Shown: positions 8,001 to 14,939 of the stretch, one piece after another | Layout: each line of letters opens with the position of its first letter | Numbering within the stretch: position 1 is the stretch's first letter | Origin: Ww85 sp963745765 | GTDB lineage: Bacteria > Desulfobacterota > Desulfobulbia > Desulfobulbales > Desulfocapsaceae | DNA length: 64,000 nucleotides | Direction of reading: 5' to 3' | Assembly: GCA_963745765.1 (NCBI GenBank) | Contig: CAVUYQ010000025.1 | Location: 124,001-188,000 of the forward strand | Notes under the pieces: generated by a model | Told to the model about the DNA's origin: nothing | Databases searched by the model: none | Seen by the model: the letters and a program-made list of their open reading frames with translations, nothing else | Made by a program: the position numbers and the translations under genes

Positions 8001-8609
8001 TTAAGCTTTGTAGCCGGAACAGGGGATACAGGCAACTTTACCGTCTGCGGTCACTCTCAGTTTGTTGACAAAAGTTAACTCACCACAGATGTCGCATGAT
8101 TTTGCGGTGAAGAGACCTTTTTTTGCAGTAATTTTCTCTTCTTTAATTGTTTCAATCACCAGGAAATTTTCTTCCGGCATGTTCAGTACGTTATTAATCA
8201 TTGGGTCAGCAATATCAGGAGATATGTCCTGCGGGGGGACACCCTCTTTCCGTTTTTGAACAAAGGGAGACTGCAAAGCCTTCTCGAAAAATTCAGGCCT
8301 GAGCGATACCCGTACAGACCGGCCAGTCTTGTTATCCACCAGGGTAAATGCCATTTTATTATAGTACAGTTTTTCGATATTTGATTTGCCATAGGTACAG
8401 CCGGTGGCGGTCATTATGCCATCCAGAAAACAGCCGGCAGCATGACCTTTGCCTGTTTCGGCTTTAACAGAGAGTTCTTTATCCTGGCTACGCTCCACGC
8501 CGAGCACTCTCATTGCAGCCAGCCCTGCCCTGAGGCCAAGCGGCATGGCGGGGCATCGATGTCCGTGAAAAGCAACTCCGGTTTCAAATAATGTTGTAAG
8601 CTCTTTCAT
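8001..8609 (-). CDS. FmdE family protein with C-terminal zinc ribbon
   Basis: A 202-residue protein. The N-terminal FmdE fold shows FHGHRCPAMPLGLRAG (residues about 14-30), the GHAAGCFLDG and ATGCTYGK cysteines; the C-terminus is a zinc ribbon with CDICG and CIPC. I start it at the ATG at 8609, preceded by GAGGAG; a TTG eleven codons upstream lies in repeat sequence. FmdE proteins occur with molybdenum or tungsten formylmethanofuran dehydrogenase and also stand alone in many anaerobes, where the role is unknown. No Mo/W enzyme is nearby. The flanking permease and ArsR genes suggest metal or oxyanion handling, as inference only. Confidence 0.85.
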   Translation of the reverse strand: MKELTTLFETGVAFHGHRCPAMPLGLRAGLAAMRVLGVERSQDKELSVKAETGKGHAAGCFLDGIMTATGCTYGKSNIEKLYYNKMAFTLVDNKTGRSVRVSLRPEFFEKALQSPFVQKRKEGVPPQDISPDIADPMINNVLNMPEENFLVIETIKEEKITAKKGLFTAKSCDICGELTFVNKLRVTADGKVACIPCSGYKA

Positions 8610-8838
8610 TTCTGTAATCTCCTCAATTGAATAATTTTGCAAGGTACCCTTTATTGGTTAAAAGGAGCCCATTTGGCGTCTCTTGAGTTGTGTCACTGAA
8701 TCCTCTAGGGGGAACGGACTAAAAATCTTGCCACCAGCATTGACAGACCACTTTTCTGTGCCTTCGCGTGACTCGGATTCTCCTCATCTTCGCGGCAGCG
8801 GGGTGGTTCTGGGAAAATCAACATACCGCTGCCATGTC

Positions 8839-9180
8839 TCAGACCTTCAATTTTGCGCGATCAAACTCATCAAGCCGGGTTATGAGTTTCGTGATATCCT
8901 TCTCATCATTAAGCCACGTTTTAATTAATTGAAGTAATGATGCCTGATACGGATGGTTGTCATCTGGATCGAGCCGGTAATTGACCCAGTTAGCATCCTT
9001 ACGTGATGTAACCAGTTCGGCATCTTCAAGAAATTTCAGATGCTTCGACACGGTCGGCTGGGCAAGGCCAAGAGCGGCTGTAATTTCACAGACGCACATT
9101 TCTTTTTGCTCAAGCAGTTTGATAATCTTGATGCGATTCGAATCGGATAATGCTTTCATCACGCGCAAAAAAGGCTTCAT
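8839..9180 (-). CDS. ArsR/SmtB family transcriptional regulator
   Basis: A 113-residue winged-helix repressor. The HTH reads CEITAALGLAQPTVSKHLKFLEDAELV (described by its key residues PTVSKHL), and the metal-binding CVC pair sits in the alpha-3 position (EMCVCEI), as in arsenic- and antimony-sensing members. The ATG at 9180, behind GGAG, gives the normal length; the longer upstream frame is discarded. It probably represses its own promoter through the inverted repeat at 9200-9219 and perhaps the FmdE/permease genes ahead of it, all on the same strand. Confidence 0.88.
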   Translation of the reverse strand: MKPFLRVMKALSDSNRIKIIKLLEQKEMCVCEITAALGLAQPTVSKHLKFLEDAELVTSRKDANWVNYRLDPDDNHPYQASLLQLIKTWLNDEKDITKLITRLDEFDRAKLKV

Positions 9181-9199
9181 TATAAATCTCCATTTAGCT

Positions 9200-9219
9200 A
9201 TATTCCTATTTAGAAATAT
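9200..9219. promoter_or_regulatory. Putative ArsR operator
   Basis: ATATTCC-N6-GAAATAT is a 20-base inverted repeat with one mismatch, placed 20 bases upstream of the arsR start codon, where an autorepression site would be expected. Assignment is by position and symmetry only. Confidence 0.5.
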
Positions 9220-9317
9220 TGTAACACCAGAATGAGATCTTGCAATACAAAATAACACTGTTCTGAATTATTTTTGCGGCCTGAGGAAGGAGTGAGTTCT
9301 CCATTTTTGCAGATGTT

Positions 9318-10559
9318 TCAGCCTTCGGGATCTGTGTTCTTGAAAATTGCTTCGATTGCCGTAGCCAGCGTGCGGCAGCCTCGTATGATGTCTTCTTCTT
9401 TGCTGTCCTCCAGGAGACTGTGACTGATGCCCTTAATGCTTGGAATGAAAAGCATCCCGGTGGGAAGATGATTCGCCAGTGCCTGGGCATCGTGGCTGGC
9501 ACCGCTGGGCATGCTGGTCCATCTGCCGGAAGCGTGCAGCTCAGAGGCCGCTGCAAGACTGGTTTGCACCATATCGTCCATCAGGACAGATTCCTGATGG
9601 GGATAGACCGGTTCGAGTTGTACCTCTACGGGGCCTTGTTCACAGAACTGTTGAACCAGGCCGGAGGTTTTGCTTTGCATTGCATCCAGGAGCGCTTCGT
9701 CTGTGTCACGAAATTGCAGGAGCATTTCTGCTTTTCCCGGCACTACGCTGTGTGACCCCGGTTCGAGTCGGATATGCCCGATAGTCCACACCGTGCGGGA
9801 ATGTGCCATGGCGGAAAATTCAAGGTCGAGGGCATGGGCGAGTTTGATGAGGGTGTTGCCGGCGTCTTTCCGGTACTCCATGGGTGTCGTGCCGGCGTGG
9901 TTTTGCTCGCCTGTGAAAGTCAGTTTGAAGGTGCGAAGTCCAACGATAGCGGTTACCACCCCGAGCAGTAATTCTTGTGCTTCCAGGTGGGGACCTTGTT
10001 CAATATGGGCTTCAAGGTAGGCGATATATTTGCTGCTATCGAGCTTTAATGGTGGGATTCCCTCAAGCCCGGCAGCCCTGATTGCCTCCTTCAGGCTTAC
10101 CCCTGTCAGATGATCCACGGCCCTGTTGAAATCGTCATAATTGAGGCTTCCGGCGAATGAACTGCTTCCCAGGATACCCATGTAGGTGCCTTCCTCATCA
10201 CTCCATGACGCCACGTCGATGCCAAAGCGCGAGGTTTCGGGAGTCTCGGCACAGGCTCTGGCCACCTCCAGGCCGTAGATGACTCCCAGTACACCATCGA
10301 GCCAGCCCCCCTGTGGCTGTGTATCGGTATGTGATCCTATAAGTATTTTTTTCCCGGGAATTCGCGAGCGTCCGAGGACGTTGCCCATTCCGTCTATGGA
10401 GGCCTCGAGACCGGCCTCGCTCATGCGGTTACAGAGCCAGATACGTGCTTCCATATCGGCCGTTGAAAAGGCCGGACGAATAACCCCTGAGTCGAAGGCG
10501 CCAATGCTTCTCATATGTTTGAGATCCTGCATCAAGCGCCGGGGATTTATTTCAGGCAT
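9318..10559 (-). CDS. M20 family Zn-dependent amidohydrolase (N-carbamoyl-amino acid hydrolase/allantoate amidohydrolase type)
   Basis: A 413-residue cytoplasmic hydrolase of the M20 peptidase fold. Binuclear metal ligands are visible: GSHTDTQPQGGWLDG (His and bridging Asp, near residues 77-88), SDEEGTYMG (Glu), EAHIEQGP (His) and the late GASHDAQ (His). The dimerisation domain carries NHAGTTPM. The family hydrolyses N-carbamoyl-L-amino acids, ureidoglycolate or allantoate, releasing ammonia and CO2. No hydantoinase or purine genes are adjacent, so the substrate is undetermined. GGAG precedes the ATG. Confidence 0.88.
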   Translation of the reverse strand: MPEINPRRLMQDLKHMRSIGAFDSGVIRPAFSTADMEARIWLCNRMSEAGLEASIDGMGNVLGRSRIPGKKILIGSHTDTQPQGGWLDGVLGVIYGLEVARACAETPETSRFGIDVASWSDEEGTYMGILGSSSFAGSLNYDDFNRAVDHLTGVSLKEAIRAAGLEGIPPLKLDSSKYIAYLEAHIEQGPHLEAQELLLGVVTAIVGLRTFKLTFTGEQNHAGTTPMEYRKDAGNTLIKLAHALDLEFSAMAHSRTVWTIGHIRLEPGSHSVVPGKAEMLLQFRDTDEALLDAMQSKTSGLVQQFCEQGPVEVQLEPVYPHQESVLMDDMVQTSLAAASELHASGRWTSMPSGASHDAQALANHLPTGMLFIPSIKGISHSLLEDSKEEDIIRGCRTLATAIEAIFKNTDPEG

Positions 10560-10972
10560 GATAAATAGTCTCCACGTAATCAGGGAATTGGCCCGGTTGC
10601 CGGGCCGGGGGGCGATTTCGGTTGTTTAAACGGGCAATTCCAATTGAAATTCCTGTCATTCTATCTTCTTTGCTTATCGCAATCAATACATTCAGGATGT
10701 CCCGGGAAAATCTCTGCTGGCTCAGACAGGTGATGGACAGCTATCCCGGTCATCGGTTATCCCTGGGATCTGGTTCGAGAGGGGAGGCCGGTACTATTTT
10801 GTCATGATGAGCAGGTAAGGTACAGCTATTTGCCGGGAGATCGAGTAAGGTTAATTGAGTCCTCACCTGTGCAGGACATACTGCCTCCCATCTATCGGTT
10901 AATCAAGTCAGTCTCTGTTCTTGTTTGATTTTAATCTCTTAGATCAAACAAGAGGCGTCTCCGGAGACTGCT
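10560..10972. other. Intergenic region, no gene recognised
   Basis: This 413-base gap lies between divergent genes. A 7-base-pair GC hairpin (GGCCCGG-TTG-CCGGGCC, 10590-10606) is the only clear structure. A 61-codon plus-strand frame at 10622 has no recognisable features. Confidence 0.5.
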
Positions 10973-11488
10973 ATGTCCTGGAAAATATGGAAAAAACACA
11001 GCAGGACCCTGCCCACCCCGAACATTGATCCTGCAAAGATCGATAAAGCCGGCGGCGCAGCTTGTCCCCTTATCGTTTCTTGTGACAAACTATCCGACCT
11101 GTTGCAGACAAAAGGAACAGGTTTTGAAATAAAGACCGGCCCTCATCTGTTGCGCGTTCACCCGTGCGAGTCTTGCGGAGCATGCTGTGCCTTTTTCCTC
11201 GTTTCATTTCCGAGCAGTGAAACAGATAATTTTGCGGGAGGATTGGTGCCGCATGGTATGTCCGGCCACTGCAGCGAAACAAAACGATTCATGAATGGGA
11301 CCGAAACCAGGAATCCCCGCTGTATCGCATTGCAGGGTGTTGTCGGTTCCAGGGTTTTCTGCAGCATTTACGAAAATCGGCCGACAATATGCCGCGCATT
11401 CAACCGCTCCTGGGAGAAAAACAGCGGGAATATGCTGTGCGACCGGGCGCGGGCTGTTTTCGGACTTCAGCCGTTCTCACAATATTAG
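10973..11488 (+). CDS. YkgJ family cysteine-cluster protein
   Basis: A 171-residue protein with the two halves of the YkgJ cluster: CESCGACC near residue 63 and the C-terminal FCSIYENRPTICRAF. Together they supply the cysteines thought to bind zinc or an FeS cluster. The first 60 residues are a non-conserved extension. The biochemical role of the family is unknown. It ends just before a strong bidirectional terminator shared with the convergent ferritin-like gene. Confidence 0.85.
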   Translation: MSWKIWKKHSRTLPTPNIDPAKIDKAGGAACPLIVSCDKLSDLLQTKGTGFEIKTGPHLLRVHPCESCGACCAFFLVSFPSSETDNFAGGLVPHGMSGHCSETKRFMNGTETRNPRCIALQGVVGSRVFCSIYENRPTICRAFNRSWEKNSGNMLCDRARAVFGLQPFSQY

Positions 11489-11574
11489 TCTCCGCATCAC
11501 CTTCCCGGTCCATGTAACTCTTCCGTCCTGCTGCAGGTGTTGTTAAAATCGGCCAATGGAGTCAGGAATGCAAA

Positions 11575-11618
11575 ACAAAACAGGCGAGATGCCCTTCCGG
11601 GCATCTCGCCTGTTTTGT
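11575..11618. terminator. Bidirectional intrinsic terminator
   Basis: A perfect 20-base-pair stem with a TTCC loop: the arms are ACAAAACAGGCGAGATGCCC and its complement, so each strand ends in a short U-rich run. It sits between the convergent ykgJ-like and ferritin-like genes. Confidence 0.9.
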
Positions 11619-11658
11619 AAACGATAAAGGACTGTGTCCTGCTTGCTATCAGTCTGTT

Positions 11659-12147
11659 TTAGTACTCGTCGCTGTCCCGCGGGTTAAACTCTGCGTTTTC
11701 GACCCACCATTCAGGTTTCTGGACCATGTCGAGAAGGTTCTCGCAGGTCCTGAGATGGTAAGTTTCCTGCTTCATGAGAGCTTCAAAGAGCCGTTTGCTT
11801 ACCGGATCATCCGCCTCGGCAAATTTCTCTTTGTAGAATTCGGCTCCTCTTCTTTCAATTTCTACCGCTTTCCGATAATCGTCAACCGCATCTTCCGATA
11901 TGGTAGTTATAGTTTTGTTCTGTTTCATGTCTTCAAAAACAGTTTTTATATCAAGAGCGACTCCTTTTTGCGGATTGACGGCAATTTTTTTCTGCAGTTG
12001 CTCGATGGCGATCCGGTGTTTTACTTCATCTTCGGCAAGCATGAGCAATACTTTTTTTATGCCTTCAACCGGGGCATTCTCCGCCATTTTGCGATAAAGA
12101 TTTTCAGCATCTTTTTCCATCTGAATAGAAAATTCGAACAGATCCAT
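11659..12147 (-). CDS. Ferritin-like diiron protein (rubrerythrin family, no rubredoxin domain)
   Basis: A 162-residue four-helix-bundle protein with the two pairs of diiron carboxylate/His motifs: EKDAENLY and EDEVKHR in the first half, ERRGAEFY and KQETYHLR in the second. There is no CxxC rubredoxin centre, unlike the rubrerythrin at 18155-18655. Such proteins reduce peroxide or store iron in anaerobes; which applies here is not visible. AGGAGG precedes the ATG. Confidence 0.85.
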   Translation of the reverse strand: MDLFEFSIQMEKDAENLYRKMAENAPVEGIKKVLLMLAEDEVKHRIAIEQLQKKIAVNPQKGVALDIKTVFEDMKQNKTITTISEDAVDDYRKAVEIERRGAEFYKEKFAEADDPVSKRLFEALMKQETYHLRTCENLLDMVQKPEWWVENAEFNPRDSDEY

Positions 12148-12303
12148 AAAAGCCTCCTGTGATTTGGATAATGTCTATTGTTGTTGATCCGTACTGTATA
12201 ATTATCTTGCTTTTACCTCAAGAGAATTCGCTATTTCGCTGCTTCGATTATATATAATGCCTGTATAAGTAATAATGAATCTCTGTCTCCTGACTGAGCC
12301 TGG

Positions 12304-12717
12304 TCATTCCGGGATCTGCTGCAGCAATCGTATTGCACCATAATCATAGGGTGAAAAATCAAACGCAGCAAAGTCGCTGACCCGGATAAATCTGAAATCA
12401 TCATGTTCACACAAGGTGATGTCGCCCGGCCGTATTGATCCTGATATCGGTATAAAAAAAGCCTTCAGCTTGTCGTGTTCGTAAACGTAGCCGGTGTGGA
12501 TCTCAGAAATGATAATAGAAGCATTTAACTCTTCACGTATCTCACGTCTGAGTGCTTCCTCGACTGACTCATCAGCCTCGATTTTACCGCCCGGAAATTC
12601 CCATAGTCCTCCATATCGTTTTTTTCTGTTGCGCTTGGCGATGAGAATGTTGCCGACTTCGTCAAAGAGCAGACCCATAACAACGCGGGTCACCTCCGAA
12701 GTCTCCTTTAGAATCAT
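12304..12717 (-). CDS. Nudix hydrolase, MutT-like (probable 8-oxo-dGTP diphosphatase)
   Basis: A 137-residue Nudix protein. The box is complete: GGKIEADE...REIREEL with the Gly-x5-Glu-x7-Arg-Glu-x2-Glu-Glu spacing, starting near residue 42. The flanking LWEFPGGK and the N-terminal IAKRNRKKRYGGL match MutT sanitation enzymes, which hydrolyse oxidised nucleoside triphosphates to monophosphates. Substrate assignment rests on these flanks. Confidence 0.85.
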   Translation of the reverse strand: MILKETSEVTRVVMGLLFDEVGNILIAKRNRKKRYGGLWEFPGGKIEADESVEEALRREIREELNASIIISEIHTGYVYEHDKLKAFFIPISGSIRPGDITLCEHDDFRFIRVSDFAAFDFSPYDYGAIRLLQQIPE

Positions 12718-12910
12718 CGTTCCTATTCACTCTATTTGTTTACGGGGCGACGTTGTCGCCGTCATACTCATGTATGCAACGACCGGCCATCCGGATAATA
12801 ACTTCACTATAAACAAAGGTAATGTACCATTGTTAATAAGCAGTTATGAAGCATTGTGCCACTGATAAACGCTTTCGTCCGGCAAATCGGATTGCAAATG
12901 CACAGAAAAG

Positions 12911-12938
12911 TTGACAGGGTTTCTGGATTTTCTATAAT
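12911..12938 (+). promoter_or_regulatory. Sigma-70-type promoter for the riboswitch-cbiK transcript
   Basis: TTGACA at 12911-12916, a 16-base spacer, and TATAAT at 12933-12938: both hexamers match the consensus exactly. The start of transcription would fall just ahead of the riboswitch at 12948. Confidence 0.8.
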
Positions 12939-12947
12939 AATTTATCG

Positions 12948-13106
12948 ATTCAGGTGCCTGTCAACAGGCCAAAGAGGGAACCCTGTGTAAATCGGGGACG
13001 GGCCCGCCGCTGTAACCGGGGATGAACGCTGCAGGATGCCACTGATGCATGCATTGGGAAGGCGCAGCAAGTAAGCTGATCCGGGAGTCAGAATACCTGC
13101 CTGAAA
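12948..13106 (+). ncRNA. Cobalamin riboswitch aptamer
   Basis: The conserved cobalamin aptamer blocks occur in order: the 5' ATTCAGGTGCC arm, GGGAACCCTGTG, GCCGCTGTAACCGGGG, GATGCCACTG with TTGGGAAGGC, and the B12 box AGTCAGAATACCTGCCTGAA at 13086-13105. The 5' CAGG pairs with the closing CCTG. Binding of adenosyl- or methylcobalamin should switch off the downstream cobaltochelatase gene through the terminator at 13170-13203. Confidence 0.93.
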
Positions 13107-13169
13107 CGAGTTCGGAAATCCCCGTGGACATGGGATTTTTATCAACGAGACGCGGAAATAACAGGGCTT

Positions 13170-13203
13170 CCCCGGATCAGATTATGGTCCGGGGATTTTT
13201 TTT
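13170..13203 (+). terminator. Riboswitch-controlled intrinsic terminator
   Basis: CCCCGGATC-AGATTAT-GGTCCGGGG followed by A and eight T residues, between the aptamer and cbiK: the likely expression platform. A second smaller hairpin, AAATCCC/GGGATTT (13116-13138), lies between aptamer and terminator and may take part in the switch. Confidence 0.85.
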
Positions 13204-13235
13204 ACCGGGCCTCAATGAGCGAGAAGGAGTGTGAA

Positions 13236-14228
13236 ATGAAGAGAAAATCAAGGAGTATAGTACTGGCGGTAATCTGTCTGCTTTTCTTTGCTGCTTTTGC
13301 TTCCGGTGCTACCGGAGGCAGGGGCGGGGCCAAGGAAAGCAGGAATGCCATTGTTATTGCCGCATTCGGGACAACAGTGCCCGAAGCGTTGTCATCAATC
13401 ATGAAAATCGCCGGTCAGGTGCGGGCCTTTTATCCGGAAACCGAGGTCCGGCTTACCTTTACTTCCAACATGATTCGCTCGGTCTGGAAAAAACGTCAGG
13501 CAGAAGCGCAGAAATGGCTTGATCTGGGTGTGCCCCGTGAAGTGCTTTTTGTGAAGAACGTTATTGCCACCATCGGTGACCTGCGGGAGGATGGCTATCG
13601 AAATATTGTTGTCCAGCCGGCCCATATGTTTTTCATGGAACAGTCTCATGATCTTGCGCAGTATGTGAACGGGATCGCCTCCATTCGCACGATGAAGGAG
13701 AAGTGGCGGCCGTTTGACAACCTGGTTATGGGACGTCCGGCGCTTGGCATGCCCGGTGACCGGTATGACTATCATGACGATATTGAAACGGCGGTCGAAA
13801 CCCTGGCCCCGGATGTCGCGCGGGCCAGGGAATCGGGAGCAATACTTGTCTATATGGGGCACGGCAACGAGTATTGGTCAACGGGAATCTATCGCGAAGT
13901 GGAGAATGAATTGCGGCGGAAATATCCTGATGTGATCAGTTTTGTCGGAGTCGTTGAAGGGTATCCGGGGATTGATGACCTGCAGAGAAGACTTGCACGG
14001 CAGGAAAATAAAAGAATTATCCTCAAACCATTCATGATCGTCGCCGGGGACCATGCAAAAAATGACATGGCCGGCCCTGAGAGCGACTCCTGGAAGTCCA
14101 TTCTTGCCGGAAAGGGCTACGAGGTGGAGCCGATCATGGAAGGTCTTGGTTCAAATGAGAGCTTTGCACGTCTCTTTGTCGACCATATCGCCGATGCTGC
14201 CCGGGAACGTGGCATCGTGTTGAAATAG
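13236..14228 (+). CDS. cbiK: Sirohydrochlorin cobaltochelatase CbiK, exported form
   Basis: A 330-residue class II chelatase that inserts cobalt into sirohydrochlorin in the early anaerobic cobalamin pathway (or iron, in a haem role). The start is the ATG at 13236, behind AAGGAGTGTGAA; it opens with a typical signal peptide (RKSR, hydrophobic core, ASGA). The chelatase motif AFGTT starts the mature domain, and the two metal-handling histidines are in VVQPAHM and YMGHGNE. A signal peptide on CbiK parallels the periplasmic CbiKP of Desulfovibrio vulgaris (established knowledge). Control by the cobalamin riboswitch supports a cobalt role. No other cob/cbi genes are in the window. Confidence 0.93.
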   Translation: MKRKSRSIVLAVICLLFFAAFASGATGGRGGAKESRNAIVIAAFGTTVPEALSSIMKIAGQVRAFYPETEVRLTFTSNMIRSVWKKRQAEAQKWLDLGVPREVLFVKNVIATIGDLREDGYRNIVVQPAHMFFMEQSHDLAQYVNGIASIRTMKEKWRPFDNLVMGRPALGMPGDRYDYHDDIETAVETLAPDVARARESGAILVYMGHGNEYWSTGIYREVENELRRKYPDVISFVGVVEGYPGIDDLQRRLARQENKRIILKPFMIVAGDHAKNDMAGPESDSWKSILAGKGYEVEPIMEGLGSNESFARLFVDHIADAARERGIVLK

Positions 14229-14434
14229 ACAGGATTCATGATTAAAAATAAGGAAAAGGGACTGCTTTCTCTTCTGCCGGGCAAGAGAGCCACTTCAGGC
14301 TGAGAAGATTCAGGAAGAGTAGAAGCCCTGTCTTTTAGCGTTTCTGTTGAACACCATGGCCGGAAGCAGGATGGCTGTGACCGGCCAGCGGTTTATTATG
14401 TTCGTTATGACGGTAACCGACGGAGGACTGGGTT

Positions 14435-14854
14435 ATGGGCAACACTAGACGAATAAAGGATGCTATTGTAAGGCAATATCCTGCCATTGATGTCGAAGAT
14501 AACCTGACGAGGGCCATCCAACTCATGGCAGAAAACAACGCTTCCGCCCTCGTGGTAGTAAAGGAACACCAATTACTCGGCGTTGTTACCATTACAGATG
14601 TCATGTTCAGCCTGGCAGGCAACAATGATCCGGCTGAGACTACGATTGGCTCTTTCATGACTTCCTGTGACCTGATCGCCGAAAAAGGAACAAGGAACCC
14701 TTGTGCGCAACTCGATGTGCATCAGGATGCCCTGTCTGCCATCAAGGTTATGTACGAGGCCGGTGTGCATCACTTGGTGGTTTCCGGCAACAAGGGGGAA
14801 CCGGTCGGGATTGTTTCAAGCCTTGAGATCGTCAAATTGCTCGCTCAAGCATGA
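14435..14854 (+). CDS. CBS-domain-pair protein
   Basis: A 139-residue protein consisting of two CBS motifs: the first ends SALVVVKEHQLLGVVTITDV (key residues GVVTITD), the second HHLVVSGNKGEPVGIVSS. CBS pairs bind adenine nucleotides and sense energy state. There is no attached catalytic or transporter domain, so its partner is unknown. GGAGG precedes the ATG. It converges on the GspE-like gene. Confidence 0.88.
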   Translation: MGNTRRIKDAIVRQYPAIDVEDNLTRAIQLMAENNASALVVVKEHQLLGVVTITDVMFSLAGNNDPAETTIGSFMTSCDLIAEKGTRNPCAQLDVHQDALSAIKVMYEAGVHHLVVSGNKGEPVGIVSSLEIVKLLAQA

Positions 14855-14939
14855 AGCATGAGAAAGCCGGATTCTTACCTATGTGCTGACAGGGCCGGCA
14901 TCATCATTCCATCGGGGGGTGTCTAAAACGGGGCCCGCG

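Noticed and set aside
10622..10807. 61-codon plus-strand frame in the gap before the YkgJ gene
   Set aside because: It has no ribosome site, no domain signature and low-quality composition; kept as intergenic.
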